Of a stretch of DNA of 64,000 nucleotides, positions 24,133 to 33,774 are shown one piece after another; position 1 is the stretch's first letter, and every line of letters begins with the position of its first letter. The notes beneath the pieces were generated by a model. That model had not been told where the DNA came from and made no database searches. It was given only the letters and a program-made list of their open reading frames with translations. A program made the translations under genes and the position numbers. Origin of the DNA: Sphingobium fontiphilum (lineage in GTDB: Bacteria; Pseudomonadota; Alphaproteobacteria; Sphingomonadales; Sphingomonadaceae); assembly GCF_014196635.1 (NCBI RefSeq), contig NZ_JACIEB010000001.1, positions 434,001 through 498,000 on the forward strand, written 5' to 3'.

Positions 24133-25176
24133 GTGGCGTCGCAACATGGCCCCCGCCCCTTGCCGCTTTTTCTTGATCTATTATGGCGGGAATCCCGCGA
24201 TGATACGGAATTGCGCCGCTCCGCGCTCAGGGGGCTGCGCAAATATCAGGAGGCGGCGCGGCCGGCGCCGCCCCCAATGCCGCCCATCTTTGCTGCGGCC
24301 GGGAACAGTCGATTGCTGCGCTTCAACAGTGCAGCATCGAACCGCGCACCGGTTGTGTTCGTCCCCTCTCTGATCAATCCGCCGCGCGTGCTCGACCTGT
24401 CGCCGGAACGATCGCTTGTCCGCGCCATGGCCGCGGCAGGGCATGACGCCTATCTGGTCGACTGGGGCACGCCGCTCGACGATGACAAGGGCATGGATCT
24501 GACCGCCCATGTCGCTGACCGACTGGCGCCGATGATCGCCGCCCTGCCGCAACCGCCGATATTGGTCGGCTATTGCCTGGGCGGGACTCTGGTCGCCGGG
24601 GCTGCGGCCCTCTCCCCCCCGCGCGCGCTTGCAACCATCGCGACGCCCTGGCATTTCGATGGCTTTCCCGAACAGGAACGCGCCGACATTGTCGCCCTGT
24701 GGACCCGTTCGCAGGGCACATGCGTGCAAATGGGCTATGTCCCCATGGAGGTGCTGCAATCGGGCTTCTGGAGCCTCGACCCCGCCCGCACCATCCGAAA
24801 ATATGCCGCCTTCCTCGACATGCCGCCCGGATCGGACAAGGAACTCGCCTTTCTGGCGGTGGAGGATTGGGCGAATGAAGGCCCGCCCCTGACGCTGGCT
24901 GCCGGCCAGCAATTGTTCGAGCAATTCTATGGCGCGAACCAGACGGGCGAGAAGCGTTGGCGCATTGATGGACGGGTCGTTGACCCCGAAGCCCTTGCAT
25001 GTCCCACATTGTCCATCGCTTCGCTGACCGACAAAATTGTGCCAGCCGCTGCCTCTCCTCGGCTTGCCGAACATCGCGAACTGGCGCTGGGCCATGTCGG
25101 CATGATTGTCGGCAGTCAGGCGCCCCATGATGTCTGGATGATACTATCGGACTGGCTATCGACTCACGGGGGGTGA
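24133..25176 (+). CDS. PhaC-like alpha/beta hydrolase
   Basis: This protein of about 347 residues resembles the C-terminal catalytic part of PHA synthases. The nucleophile elbow GYCLGG has Cys in place of the lipase Ser, as in PhaC; DAYLVDWGTP precedes it, and LSIASLTDKIVPAAAS and LGHVGMIVG supply the catalytic Asp and His. It is much shorter than class I PhaC (about 550-600 residues) and may be a divergent synthase or a depolymerase/hydrolase. An in-frame ATG at 24085 would overlap the divergent phaR start codon and has no ribosome site; GTG 24133, just before GPRPLPLFLDLLWR, is preferred. Confidence 0.75.
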   Translation: MASQHGPRPLPLFLDLLWRESRDDTELRRSALRGLRKYQEAARPAPPPMPPIFAAAGNSRLLRFNSAASNRAPVVFVPSLINPPRVLDLSPERSLVRAMAAAGHDAYLVDWGTPLDDDKGMDLTAHVADRLAPMIAALPQPPILVGYCLGGTLVAGAAALSPPRALATIATPWHFDGFPEQERADIVALWTRSQGTCVQMGYVPMEVLQSGFWSLDPARTIRKYAAFLDMPPGSDKELAFLAVEDWANEGPPLTLAAGQQLFEQFYGANQTGEKRWRIDGRVVDPEALACPTLSIASLTDKIVPAAASPRLAEHRELALGHVGMIVGSQAPHDVWMILSDWLSTHGG

Positions 25177-25228
25177 TGCTATGGCCGCCGTCGATACGCC
25201 CATGTCCACCATCTGAAGGAGCAGGACC

Positions 25229-26401
25229 ATGACCGACATCGTCATCGCCGCCGCCAAACGCACCCCTGTCGGCAGCTTTCTGGGTTCATTCTCCTCGACG
25301 CCAGCCCACGAACTGGGCCGCACCGCCATTGTCGCCGCGCTCGCGCAGGCGGGCGTTGCGCCCGAAGAGGTGGACGAAGTCATCCTGGGCCATGTGTTGA
25401 CCGCCGGCCTCGGCCAGAACCCCGCCCGACAGGCCGCCGTTCATGCCGGCATCCCGGTCGATCGCACCGCCTTCTGCATCAACCAGGTATGCGGATCGGG
25501 CCTGCGCGCCGTGGCTCTGGCGGCGCAGGCGATCGCCAATGGCGATGCCTCGATCATGGTTGCGGGCGGGCAGGAGAGCATGTCGCTTTCCCCCCATGCC
25601 CAGTATATGCGCGGCGGCGCCAAGATGGGCGACATCCGCCTGGTCGATACGATGATCGTCGACGGCCTGACGGATGCCTTCAACGCCTATCATATGGGCA
25701 TTACCGCCGAAAATCTGGCGGAAAAATATCAGATCAGCCGCGAGGAACAGGATGCCTTCGCCGTCGCCAGCCAGAACAAGGCGTCGGCCGCGCGCGCATC
25801 GGGCCGCTTCGCCGATGAAATCGCGGCGGTGACGGTCAAGGGACGCAAGGGCGACACCATCGTCGATACCGACGAATATATTCGCGACGGCGCGACGATC
25901 GAAGCCATGCAGGGCCTCAAACCCGCGTTCAAGAAGGACGGCACGGTCACGGCCGGCAATGCCAGCGGCCTGAACGACGGCGCCGCCGCTCTGGTGCTGA
26001 TGACCGCCGATGAAGCGGCCAAGCGCGGCGTCGACGTGCTCGCCCGCATCGCCTCCTTCGCAACCTGCGGCGTCGATCCGTCGATCATGGGCATCGGCCC
26101 CGCCCCGGCCTCGACCAGGGCGCTGGCCAAGGCTGGCTGGTCGATTGGCGACCTCGACCTGATCGAAGCCAATGAAGCCTTTGCCGCGCAGGCGCTGGCC
26201 GTCGGCAAGGAACTGGGCTTCGACCCCGCGAAGCTGAACGTCAACGGCGGCGCCATCGCCATCGGCCACCCCATCGGCGCATCGGGCGCGCGCGTGCTCA
26301 CCACCTTGCTTTACGAAATGGGCAAGCGCGACGCGAAGAAGGGTCTCGCCACCCTGTGCATCGGCGGCGGCATGGGCGTCGCCATGTGCGTCGAACGCTG
26401 A
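25229..26401 (+). CDS. phaA: Acetyl-CoA C-acetyltransferase (PhaA-type thiolase)
   Basis: It condenses two acetyl-CoA to acetoacetyl-CoA, first step of PHB synthesis, or runs in reverse. The 390-residue protein shows the acylated Cys in [12 protein letters not shown] (about residue 89), the His in [10 protein letters not shown], and the catalytic Cys in TLCIGGGMG. An AAGGAGCAGG ribosome site precedes ATG 25229. Its position beside phaR and a PhaC-like gene supports a PHA role; the name is by context and similarity. Confidence 0.88.
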   Translation: MTDIVIAAAKRTPVGSFLGSFSSTPAHELGRTAIVAALAQAGVAPEEVDEVILGHVLTAGLGQNPARQAAVHAGIPVDRTAFCINQVCGSGLRAVALAAQAIANGDASIMVAGGQESMSLSPHAQYMRGGAKMGDIRLVDTMIVDGLTDAFNAYHMGITAENLAEKYQISREEQDAFAVASQNKASAARASGRFADEIAAVTVKGRKGDTIVDTDEYIRDGATIEAMQGLKPAFKKDGTVTAGNASGLNDGAAALVLMTADEAAKRGVDVLARIASFATCGVDPSIMGIGPAPASTRALAKAGWSIGDLDLIEANEAFAAQALAVGKELGFDPAKLNVNGGAIAIGHPIGASGARVLTTLLYEMGKRDAKKGLATLCIGGGMGVAMCVER

Positions 26402-26425
26402 TCCGATAGCATCAATTACAAAAGC

Positions 26426-26457
26426 AGGCCGCCGTTTCCAGGCGGAAGCGGCGGCCT
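26426..26457. terminator. Bidirectional terminator between phaA and alr
   Basis: A 14-base stem (AGGCCGCCGTTTCC with GGAAGCGGCGGCCT, one mismatch) with a four-base loop lies between the convergent stops of the thiolase and alanine racemase genes. On the minus strand the stem is followed by GCTTTTG; on the plus strand the T-tract is weak. Confidence 0.7.
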
Positions 26458-26462
26458 TGCCT

Positions 26463-27509
26463 TTACGCCCAGACCCGGTCGAACCGCGCGCCCAGCCCGG
26501 TCAGCAATTCATATTGTGACAGGCCCGAAGCCTCAGCAGCGCCCGGCAGGGCATAATCCATCGTCAGCCAGTCGCCCGCCGCGACATCAGGCCGCATCGA
26601 AACATCGATAGCGATCAGGTCCATCGAAACCCGCCCGACCAGCGGCAACCGCACGCCATCGACAATCACGCCGCCGCGATTGGAAAATCCGCGCAGATAG
26701 CCATCGGCATAGCCCAGATTGAGGATCGCCACCTCCATGTCAGCGGGCGCGGTGAAGGTCGCGTTATAGCCGATGCTGTCGCCCGCAATCACCCGGCGGC
26801 GCTGCAACACCTGCGCCTGCGGAAACACGACCTGCGCGATATGGCCGACCGCGTTCTTGCGCGGAACCCCGCCATAAAGCGCCAGCCCCGGGCGGGTCAG
26901 GTCAAAGCCATAGTCGCTGCCCAGGCAGATCCCCGCGCTGTTGGCCAGACTGTAGCGCCGCGCCGCGACCTGCATCGTCATTGCCGTGAAGCGCGCCCGT
27001 TGCCGTTCGCTCAACGACCCGTCCTCATCGGCCGAAACCAGATGGCTGACCAGCGTGTCGATGGCCAGTCCATCGGTCATTGCGTCAACGTCGCCGCGCC
27101 AGTCCAGCCCCAGCCGGTTCATGCCGGTGTCGATCATCACATCGCACGGCCCGCCACCCGCGTCGCGCCACAGGGCGATCTGTTCAGGCGAACAGAGCAC
27201 CGGCCGCGCGCGCGAAGACAGGGCGATGTTCATGTCCTCCGCCCGCACCCCGTGCAGCACCGACAGCGAGACGCCTTCATCCAGCAACGGCTCCAGCGCC
27301 AGCGCCTCGCCCCAGTTCGAAACGAAAAAATCCCGGCATCCCGCCGTCATCAGGCGGCGCATGACTTCGGGCGCACCCAGCCCATAGCCGTCCGCCTTGA
27401 TCGCCGCGCCACAGTCTGGCGCGCCGCCCTGCTTCGCCAGCCAGCGCCAGTTCGAAACCAGGGCATCGCCATCCAGGCGCAGGCGAAGCGGAGCGATATA
27501 GGCTTGCAT
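26463..27509 (-). CDS. alr: Alanine racemase
   Basis: A PLP enzyme interconverting L- and D-alanine for peptidoglycan. The 348-residue protein has the PLP lysine in AAIKADGYGLGA (about residue 38), the conserved MIDTGMNRLG, the RPGLALYGG loop, and the second catalytic Tyr in DSIGYNATF. The frame is open to 27824 but that stretch lies within the transporter gene; ATG 27509 is 26 bases after the transporter stop, and the protein begins AYIAPLRLRLDGDAL. Confidence 0.92.
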   Translation of the reverse strand: MQAYIAPLRLRLDGDALVSNWRWLAKQGGAPDCGAAIKADGYGLGAPEVMRRLMTAGCRDFFVSNWGEALALEPLLDEGVSLSVLHGVRAEDMNIALSSRARPVLCSPEQIALWRDAGGGPCDVMIDTGMNRLGLDWRGDVDAMTDGLAIDTLVSHLVSADEDGSLSERQRARFTAMTMQVAARRYSLANSAGICLGSDYGFDLTRPGLALYGGVPRKNAVGHIAQVVFPQAQVLQRRRVIAGDSIGYNATFTAPADMEVAILNLGYADGYLRGFSNRGGVIVDGVRLPLVGRVSMDLIAIDVSMRPDVAAGDWLTMDYALPGAAEASGLSQYELLTGLGARFDRVWA

Positions 27510-27534
27510 CCCCTGCCCGATAACGGGTCGGCGG

Positions 27535-29127
27535 TCAGGCGTCGAGGGGGCGTCCGCGCGTTTCGGGCAGGGCGAAAAGACATGTCGCCAGCGCCAGCGC
27601 GACGATCCCCATCGTATACCACAGCCCGGCATAGGGATCGCCCGTTCGCGCGACGATATATTGGCTGACCAATGGCAGGAAACCGCCAAAATAGCCGGTG
27701 CCGACATGATAGGGAATGGACAGCGAGCTATAGCGGATACGCGCCGGGAAATATTCGGACAGCAGCGCCGCCACCGGGCCATAAGTCGCCCCCGACAATG
27801 TCCAGAGCAACAACATGGCCGCAAACAGCATCAGCGCGCGCGGCCAGTCCGGCGTCACTGTCGCCGCAACATAACCATGGGTCGCCAGCGCCGCGTCCAG
27901 TCCCGCGGCGCTCATATCCTCCACCGCCTCGCCGCCGATCGCCACGGCGGGCGCATCGCCCGGCCGCGCATCATAGGGGATGCCGCGTTTGGAAAAATGA
28001 TCGAGCAACTTGCCGCAATCGGTCGGCTGCGTCTTGGCAAAGGGATTGAAGGTGCAATCAGGCCCGCTGACCACGACTGGCGCGGTGCGGGCGGCATCGG
28101 TCAGCGCAGGATTTCCCACTTGCCCCATGAAGTGATAGAGCGGAAACAACAGCGCCAGCACCAGCGCATAGCCGACGATGATCGGCTTCTTGCGGCCGAT
28201 CCTGTCCGACAGCCAGCCGAAAAAGACGAACGCCGCCATCCCGACAAAGGCGCTGCCGCCGACCAGCAGTTGCGCAACGCCCGACGCGATGTGCAGGCCA
28301 TTTTGCAGGAAATAGAGCGACTGGAACATGACCGTGTAGGCGATGACGGTGAAACCGGCCGCGATCCCGATCATCGCGACCAGCATCCTTTTGGCGTTGC
28401 CCGGCGCGACAAAGGCTTCCTTCAAGGGGTTTTTCGCCTGTTCGCCGGCCGCCTTCATCGCCGTGAACACCGGGCTTTCGCGCAGCATCAGCCGCATCCA
28501 CAACGAAATGGCGAGCAGCGCCAGCGAGAAGATGAAGGGCAAACGCCAGCCCCATGCCTCCCACGCCGCCTTGCCGACGATGGTCTGAATGCCCACCACC
28601 ACGATCAGCGACAGGATGAAACCGCCGATCACCCCGGCCTGAATGAAACTGGTGTAGAAGCCCCGCTTGCCCGGCGGGGCATGTTCGGCCACATAAATCG
28701 CCGCGCCGCCATATTCGCCGCCCAGCGCCAACCCCTGCGCGATCCGCAGCAGGATGAGGATGGCGGGCGCGGCCACGCCGATGGTCGCGGCCGATGGGGT
28801 CAGGCCGACGCCCGCCGTCGCCACGCCCATCAGGATGATGGTGGCAAGGAACGTATATTTCCGCCCCAGCCGGTCGCCCAGATAGCCGAACAGCGCGGCG
28901 CCCATAGGGCGGAAGGCGAAACCGATGGCGAAACCGGCCAGCGTATAGAGAAGCTCTACGGTCGGATTGTCCGTCGGGAAAAATGTGCGCCCGATGATCG
29001 GCGCAAGCACGCCGTAAATATAGAAATCATACCATTCGAACACGGTGCCCAGCGCCGAAGCGGTGATGACCAGCCGGTCCCGCTTCGCATCCATGACATA
29101 GTCGTCGCTCACCGCACCGCTGCTCAT
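27535..29127 (-). CDS. MFS transporter, metabolite:H+ symporter (MHS) family
   Basis: This 530-residue, twelve-span inner-membrane transporter is related to ProP, ShiA and KgtP. Family marks are SALGTVFEWYDFYIYG, GFAFRPMGAALFGYLGDRLGRKY, RIAQGLALGGEYGGAAIYVAEHAP and FFGWLSDRIGRKKPII. It is longer than usual because of a soluble insert of about 100 residues (PDCTFNPFAKTQPTDC onward) before the last helices, with two Cys that could form a disulfide. Substrate is not predictable; members carry organic acids or osmolytes. The alanine racemase gene follows after 26 bases on the same strand. Confidence 0.85.
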   Translation of the reverse strand: MSSGAVSDDYVMDAKRDRLVITASALGTVFEWYDFYIYGVLAPIIGRTFFPTDNPTVELLYTLAGFAIGFAFRPMGAALFGYLGDRLGRKYTFLATIILMGVATAGVGLTPSAATIGVAAPAILILLRIAQGLALGGEYGGAAIYVAEHAPPGKRGFYTSFIQAGVIGGFILSLIVVVGIQTIVGKAAWEAWGWRLPFIFSLALLAISLWMRLMLRESPVFTAMKAAGEQAKNPLKEAFVAPGNAKRMLVAMIGIAAGFTVIAYTVMFQSLYFLQNGLHIASGVAQLLVGGSAFVGMAAFVFFGWLSDRIGRKKPIIVGYALVLALLFPLYHFMGQVGNPALTDAARTAPVVVSGPDCTFNPFAKTQPTDCGKLLDHFSKRGIPYDARPGDAPAVAIGGEAVEDMSAAGLDAALATHGYVAATVTPDWPRALMLFAAMLLLWTLSGATYGPVAALLSEYFPARIRYSSLSIPYHVGTGYFGGFLPLVSQYIVARTGDPYAGLWYTMGIVALALATCLFALPETRGRPLDA

Positions 29128-29209
29128 TCCGCCCCCTGGCCCATTCGTTCAGGCGGAATGGCGTGGCTGGCCTCCCCCCTCTTGCCGCCCCTGAATGGGG
29201 CAGAGGGGG
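29125..29209. repeat. Two adjacent hairpins between aqpZ and the MHS transporter gene
   Basis: The first hairpin has perfect nine-base arms, CATTCCGCC (29125-29133) and GGCGGAATG (29152-29160). The second, about 29174-29209, pairs CCCCTCT and GCCCC with GGGGC and AGAGGGG. No T-tract follows either. They may reduce read-through from aqpZ or protect mRNA ends. The first one overlaps the transporter start codon. Confidence 0.55.
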
Positions 29210-29220
29210 AAGGCAGTCAA

Positions 29221-29937
29221 TCAATCTCCCGATATGTCGACCGCCACCGGCCGCGCGGGGCTGAGCCAGCGATAGGCGACGCCGCCCAGCGCCCCGCCGA
29301 TCAGCGGCGCGATCCAGAAAAGCCAGAGTTGCTGCACCGCCCAGCCGCCAACGAACAGGGCCGGCCCGGTGCTGCGCGCCGGATTGACCGATGTATTGGT
29401 GACGGGGATGCTGATAAGATGAATCAGCGTCAGCGCGAGGCCGATGGCCAATGGCGCAAAGCCTGCGGGGGCCGAACCATGGGTCGCCCCCATGATGACG
29501 AACAAAAAGGCGAAGGTCAGGACGACTTCGCACAGGAAGGCCGCCGCCATTGTATAACCGCCGGGAGAATGTTCCGCAAAACCGTTGCTGGCAAAGCCGC
29601 CGGCCAGACTGAAATCGCCATTGCCGCTGGCGATCAGGTAGAGCACGCCCGCCCCTGCAATCGCGCCCAGAGTTTGCGCTATGACATAGGGCGGCAGTTC
29701 GCCGCCGCTAAAGCGCCCACCCGCCCACAGGCCGACGGACACCGCCGGATTGAGGTGACATCCCGACACATGGCCGATGGCATAGGCCATCGTCACCACC
29801 GTGAGACCAAAGGCCAGTGACACGCCGACAAAGCCGATGCCCAATTCGGGGAATCCAGCGGCCAGCACGGCCGACCCGCATCCGCCCAGCACCAGCCACC
29901 CCGTCCCGATGAATTCCGCCGCAAGCTTCTTCAACAT
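29221..29937 (-). CDS. aqpZ: Aquaporin Z
   Basis: This water channel of the inner membrane has 238 residues and six helices. Both half-helix motifs are intact: CHLNPAVS and TSVNPARS, with the selectivity-filter Arg in NPAR. The N-terminus ([20 protein letters not shown]) closely matches AqpZ rather than GlpF. ATG 29937 is preferred over an in-frame GTG/ATG further upstream, whose extra residues are Arg-rich and non-conserved. Confidence 0.95.
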   Translation of the reverse strand: MLKKLAAEFIGTGWLVLGGCGSAVLAAGFPELGIGFVGVSLAFGLTVVTMAYAIGHVSGCHLNPAVSVGLWAGGRFSGGELPPYVIAQTLGAIAGAGVLYLIASGNGDFSLAGGFASNGFAEHSPGGYTMAAAFLCEVVLTFAFLFVIMGATHGSAPAGFAPLAIGLALTLIHLISIPVTNTSVNPARSTGPALFVGGWAVQQLWLFWIAPLIGGALGGVAYRWLSPARPVAVDISGD

Positions 29938-30061
29938 CGTCCGCCTCCTGTTTGATCGGCGCCCATGTCCCCGGGCCTTGCGCAAAGGCTATACCCCCGG
30001 CCCATCGCCGACAACGCCAATCTTACGATAGCGTAACGGGTGGACGGGATTGTGACGGCGT

Positions 30062-30433
30062 TCAGAAAAGGCGCGATCCGTTGGGCACTGGCCTGTCGGG
30101 CGCGAACAGCATCACCGCGCCGCCTTCATCGGCAAAGCCCAGGGTCAGCACTTCCGACATGAACTTGCCGATCTGGCGCGGGGGGAAGTTGACGACGGCC
30201 GCCACCTGCCGCCCCGCCAAATCCTCCAGCGCGTAATTTTCCGTAATCTGCGCGCTCGACCTGCGGGCGCCAATGGCGGGGCCGAAGTCGATCAGCAGCT
30301 TGTAGGCGGGCTTTCGGGCTTCCGGAAAAGGATCGGCCGAAATGATCGTGCCGACGCGAATGTCGACCTTCAGAAAATCGTCGAAGCCGATGTCGGGGGC
30401 GGCGGGCGCGTCGATGGCGTGATGGAGGTGCAT
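30062..30433 (-). CDS. csaA: CsaA-type tRNA-binding protein
   Basis: This 123-residue OB-fold protein has the EMAP-II-like tRNA-binding domain found at the MetRS C-terminus: [37 protein letters not shown], and [25 protein letters not shown]. CsaA is described as a chaperone-like, homodimeric protein with affinity for SecA. It stands alone here, followed by an unrelated methyltransferase gene. Confidence 0.9.
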   Translation of the reverse strand: MHLHHAIDAPAAPDIGFDDFLKVDIRVGTIISADPFPEARKPAYKLLIDFGPAIGARRSSAQITENYALEDLAGRQVAAVVNFPPRQIGKFMSEVLTLGFADEGGAVMLFAPDRPVPNGSRLF

Positions 30434-30481
30434 GGCCCGATCCTATCCTGCCCCGTGGCCGCGCGCCATCCTCCGGCGCGA

Positions 30482-31342
30482 TCAATCCGGGTTGCGCGCC
30501 GTCCATATCCACGCCGCCGCCGGAAAGTCGACGGCGCTGTCCACGCGGTGCGCCTCGCATATTGTGCGAAGCGCGTGGAGGATCGCCGGCCGCCGCTCGG
30601 CCGGGCTGTCCTTCAATATCCGCGCGGCCGGACCGATCCGGCCAAAATAATCGACCGCGTCGGCAACCGCATCGTCGCCCTCCCCCGCGCGGTAGGCGAA
30701 GTCGACGGCCGTTTCCTCAGCGTCGATCCAGCCCGCCTGGTCCAGCAACGAACGGGTGAACGCCGCGTCGGCAAAGGCGAAGGGGCCGGGTTCATAGCCC
30801 GCCGGCGCAGGCGATGGCTCTCCGATAATGGCCGTGGCGATTTCCGACGCCCAGCCATTCAACGCAGCGGCGCGGAAGCAGGAAAAGACCATATGTCCGC
30901 CCGGCCGCGTCGCCGCGCGAATGGCGGCCAGCCCGGCGACGGGATCGTCGAAAAACATCACCCCATGGCGGGAGACGACCAGATCGAAGGGGGCATAAGC
31001 GCCGATGGTCCGTTCAACCGGGCCAGCGACGAAGCGGCAATTCGGCATCGCCGCCGCCCTCTCCCCGGCGATGGCGATCAGCGATTCCGACAGGTCGAAC
31101 CCGGTCACCTCGACATGGTTGCCAAGGCTGGCCGTGGCGATGGCGGTGCCGCCCGCGCCGCAGCCTATGTCCGCAACCCTTGCGCCGCCTTCGGGCGCCG
31201 CCTGCGCGATGGCGTGGTTCAGATGGGACGAAAGGCCCGCAAAGCTGCGATCCGTCCGCCGCCATTCCAGCGCCCAGACATCGCCCACGGGGCCGACCCA
31301 TGCGGCGGCATCGGTCTTGGCCTTGTTCGGCCGCTCAGCCAT
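30482..31342 (-). CDS. Class I SAM-dependent methyltransferase
   Basis: This 286-residue cytoplasmic protein shows the Rossmann SAM-binding motif I (RVADIGCGAGGTAIATAS, about residue 60), an acidic residue at the end of strand 2 (VTGFDLSESLI), and motif IV-like FDLVVSRHGVMFFDDP. Substrate cannot be told from sequence; small-molecule methyltransferases of the UbiE/MenG-like fold are the nearest general group. It lies just downstream of pccA on the same strand; a GC hairpin at 31370-31388 separates them. Confidence 0.8.
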   Translation of the reverse strand: MAERPNKAKTDAAAWVGPVGDVWALEWRRTDRSFAGLSSHLNHAIAQAAPEGGARVADIGCGAGGTAIATASLGNHVEVTGFDLSESLIAIAGERAAAMPNCRFVAGPVERTIGAYAPFDLVVSRHGVMFFDDPVAGLAAIRAATRPGGHMVFSCFRAAALNGWASEIATAIIGEPSPAPAGYEPGPFAFADAAFTRSLLDQAGWIDAEETAVDFAYRAGEGDDAVADAVDYFGRIGPAARILKDSPAERRPAILHALRTICEAHRVDSAVDFPAAAWIWTARNPD

Positions 31343-31402
31343 GGACGCCGTCTTTCCTTTAGGACGCCCCCCTCCTGACGGAGGAGGGCCGTCAGGACAA
31401 GG

Positions 31403-33403
31403 TCATTCCATTTCCAGGATGATCGCGTCGACCGGCAGGCTTTCGCCCTGCGCCGCCGTCACGCTCTTCACCGTGCCGGACTTCTGCGCGCGCAGAATGT
31501 TTTCCATCTTCATGGCTTCGATCACGGCGAGCGGCTGGCCCGCCTCGACCTTGTCGCCTTCCTTGACGTGCAGCGCGACCAGTAGGCCGGGCATCGGGCA
31601 GATCAGGAAGCGCGAGAGATCCGGCGGGATCTTTTCGATCATATGCTGCGCATAGGGCGCAACATGGGCGGGCAGGACGCGCAGCTTGTGGCTGGCGCCA
31701 TGACAGGTCAGCACAAAGCCCGAACGCACCGGCGCGATCTTCACCGCCAGTTGATCGTCGCCGAACTCCGCTTCGATCAGGCGGTCGCCCGGCGTATATT
31801 CCAGGCTCATGTCCATCGCCGCGCCGTCGACGGTCACATCGTCGCCCTTGATGACAACGTCGTGCACGGCGTCGCCGATCTTCACCTGCCAGGCGGTCGG
31901 GGCCTTCAGCTTCTTGCCAAGCTGGCCGTCGATGCGGCGGGCGCGGTCGGCCTGCGCCATGGCGGCGAAAGCGCCGATGGCCGACAGGCGCTGGAGCAAT
32001 TCCGCCGAAGCGGGCGCGCCGGTGAAGCCTTCGGGATATTCCTCGGCGATGAAGCCGGTGGTGATGTTGCCCGAACGGAAGCGTTCATGCTGCATCAGCG
32101 CGGACACGAAATCGATATTGTGGCCCGGCCCCTCGATCTCGAACTTGTCGAGCGCCTCGATCTGCTTGTCGATGGCCTCCAGACGGGTCGGCGCCCAGGT
32201 GATGAGCTTGGCGATCATCGGGTCGTAGAACATGGAGACCTCGCCGCCTTCGACCACGCCGTCATCGACGCGGATCAGCGCGCCGCTGGCGTCCGCGCCT
32301 TCCTCGGGCGGATTGTAGCGGATCAGACGCCCCGTCGAGGGCAGGAAGCCGCGATAGGGGTCTTCGGCATAAATACGGTTCTCGACCGCCCAGCCGTTGA
32401 GCTTCACCTCATCCTGCGTGAAGGCGAGCTTTTCGCCATTGGCGACCCGGATCATCTGCTCGACCAGGTCGACGCCGGTGATCTCCTCGGTGACGCAGTG
32501 CTCGACCTGAAGCCGGGTGTTCATTTCCAGGAAATAGAAGCTGTCCCCGGTCTTGTCCGCGCCCGACACGATCAGTTCGACCGTGCCGGCGCTGAAATAG
32601 CCGACCGCGCGGGCGAGAGCGACGCACTGCTCGCCCATTTTCTTGCGCATTTCAGGGGACACGAAGGGCGACGGCGCTTCCTCAACCACCTTCTGGTGGC
32701 GGCGCTGGATCGAACATTCGCGTTCGTTGAGATAGACGATATTGCCATGCTGATCGCCCAGCACCTGGATTTCGATATGGCGCGGGCTTTCGATGAACTT
32801 CTCGATGAACACACGGTCGTCGCCGAAGCTGGCAAGACCTTCGCGCTTGGTCGCCTCGAAGCCTTCGCGGACGTCCTGCTCGCTGTAGGCCAGCCGCATC
32901 CCCTTGCCGCCGCCGCCGGCCGATGCCTTCATCATCACCGGATAGCCGATCTCGTTGGAGATGCGGACGGCATGTTCAGTGTCGTCAATCTCGCCGACGA
33001 AGCCGGGGACGACGTTGACGCCCGCTTCCATGGCCAGCTTCTTGGACTCGATCTTGTCGCCCATGGCGGCGATGGCGTTGGCGGGGGGGCCGATGAAGAT
33101 GATGCCCTCCGCGTCGAGCGCCTTGCGGAAGCTCTCGCGTTCCGACAGGAAACCATAGCCCGGATGGACCGCGTCCGCGCCGGTCTGCTTGCAGGCCGCG
33201 ATGATCTTGTCAGCGATCAGATAGGACTGGGCGGCGGGCGACGGACCGATATGGACGGCTTCATCGGCCATCAGCACATGCGGCGCGCGCGCATCGGCAT
33301 CGGAATAGACCGCGACGGTCTTGATGCCCATCTTCTTGGCCGTGCGCATGACACGGCACGCAATTTCGCCACGGTTCGCGATCAGGATCTTGGTGATTGC
33401 CAT
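31403..33403 (-). CDS. pccA: Propionyl-CoA carboxylase alpha subunit (biotin carboxylase + biotin carrier)
   Basis: With PccB it converts propionyl-CoA to methylmalonyl-CoA. The 666-residue protein contains the biotin carboxylase domain (ILIANRGEIACRVMRTAKKMG; MMKASAGGGGKGMR as ATP-binding loop; EMNTRLQVEH), a BT linker region, and the biotinyl domain at the C-terminus with the modified Lys in VIEAMKMENI. Length is as usual for PccA. Its ATG is one base after the stop of a small membrane protein gene, implying coupled translation. Confidence 0.95.
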   Translation of the reverse strand: MAITKILIANRGEIACRVMRTAKKMGIKTVAVYSDADARAPHVLMADEAVHIGPSPAAQSYLIADKIIAACKQTGADAVHPGYGFLSERESFRKALDAEGIIFIGPPANAIAAMGDKIESKKLAMEAGVNVVPGFVGEIDDTEHAVRISNEIGYPVMMKASAGGGGKGMRLAYSEQDVREGFEATKREGLASFGDDRVFIEKFIESPRHIEIQVLGDQHGNIVYLNERECSIQRRHQKVVEEAPSPFVSPEMRKKMGEQCVALARAVGYFSAGTVELIVSGADKTGDSFYFLEMNTRLQVEHCVTEEITGVDLVEQMIRVANGEKLAFTQDEVKLNGWAVENRIYAEDPYRGFLPSTGRLIRYNPPEEGADASGALIRVDDGVVEGGEVSMFYDPMIAKLITWAPTRLEAIDKQIEALDKFEIEGPGHNIDFVSALMQHERFRSGNITTGFIAEEYPEGFTGAPASAELLQRLSAIGAFAAMAQADRARRIDGQLGKKLKAPTAWQVKIGDAVHDVVIKGDDVTVDGAAMDMSLEYTPGDRLIEAEFGDDQLAVKIAPVRSGFVLTCHGASHKLRVLPAHVAPYAQHMIEKIPPDLSRFLICPMPGLLVALHVKEGDKVEAGQPLAVIEAMKMENILRAQKSGTVKSVTAAQGESLPVDAIILEME

Positions 33404-33404
33404 T

Positions 33405-33635
33405 TCAGTTTCGTTTCCCCGATTTGCAGATTGCCCAAAGCGCGATCAAAACCCCGACCGAAGCCAAGCCGCAGAGCACCCAGTAAAATTGCCCATAGTC
33501 AGAGCAGAAATCTTTGACATCCCATTTGCAGGTTTCGCGAGACACCGCAGATGAACCCGCTAACCCCGAGACAATGCCGACTAGTCCGCAGGCCAACGCC
33601 ATCAGGCTCCAGAGCGATAACTTCAGCCATCTCAC
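33405..33635 (-). CDS. Small two-span membrane protein preceding pccA
   Basis: I recognise no family for this 76-residue protein. Two hydrophobic segments (LSLWSLMALACGLVGIVSGLAG and FYWVLCGLASVGVLIALWAIC) flank a short loop with two Cys and several acidic residues (ETCKWDVKDFCSDYGQ) that could be disulfide-bonded outside the membrane. Its stop is one base from the pccA ATG. GGAG just upstream of the start adjoins a palindromic repeat, so the repeat's edge may supply the ribosome site. Composition is somewhat less GC-rich than its neighbours. Confidence 0.6.
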   Translation of the reverse strand: MRWLKLSLWSLMALACGLVGIVSGLAGSSAVSRETCKWDVKDFCSDYGQFYWVLCGLASVGVLIALWAICKSGKRN

Positions 33636-33640
33636 ACTCC

Positions 33641-33730
33641 GTCACCCTGAACTTGTTTCAGGGTCCATTCCTCCCCACAGACCATCGCGCGCGTCGGCAC
33701 GATGGATGCTGAAACAAGTTCAGCATGACG
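33641..33730. repeat. Palindromic extragenic repeat (REP-like), copy in bioB-pccA gap
   Basis: Long inverted arms CACCCTGAACTTGTTTCAGG and CTGAAACAAGTTCAGCATGA flank a central spacer of about 35 bases; each arm also has internal dyad symmetry. Elements of this type are common between sphingomonad genes. It lies immediately upstream of the small membrane protein start. Confidence 0.8.
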
Positions 33731-33774
33731 CAGTGTGGAAACGCGGATCATGCGACAGCAACCCCACCCATATC

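Noticed and set aside
27510..27824. 105-residue extension of alanine racemase
   Set aside because: Lies inside the transporter coding region in another frame and is Cys/Arg/Trp-rich; the family start matches ATG 27509.
27661..29820. 719-codon plus-strand open frame opposite the MHS transporter and aqpZ
   Set aside because: Composition is Arg/His/Gln/Asp-rich with no domain, and it lies fully antisense to two clearly recognisable genes. It is typical of antisense frames in GC-rich DNA.
31643..33517. 624-codon plus-strand frame opposite pccA
   Set aside because: Antisense to a canonical pccA with intact domains; the translation shows no recognisable motif.
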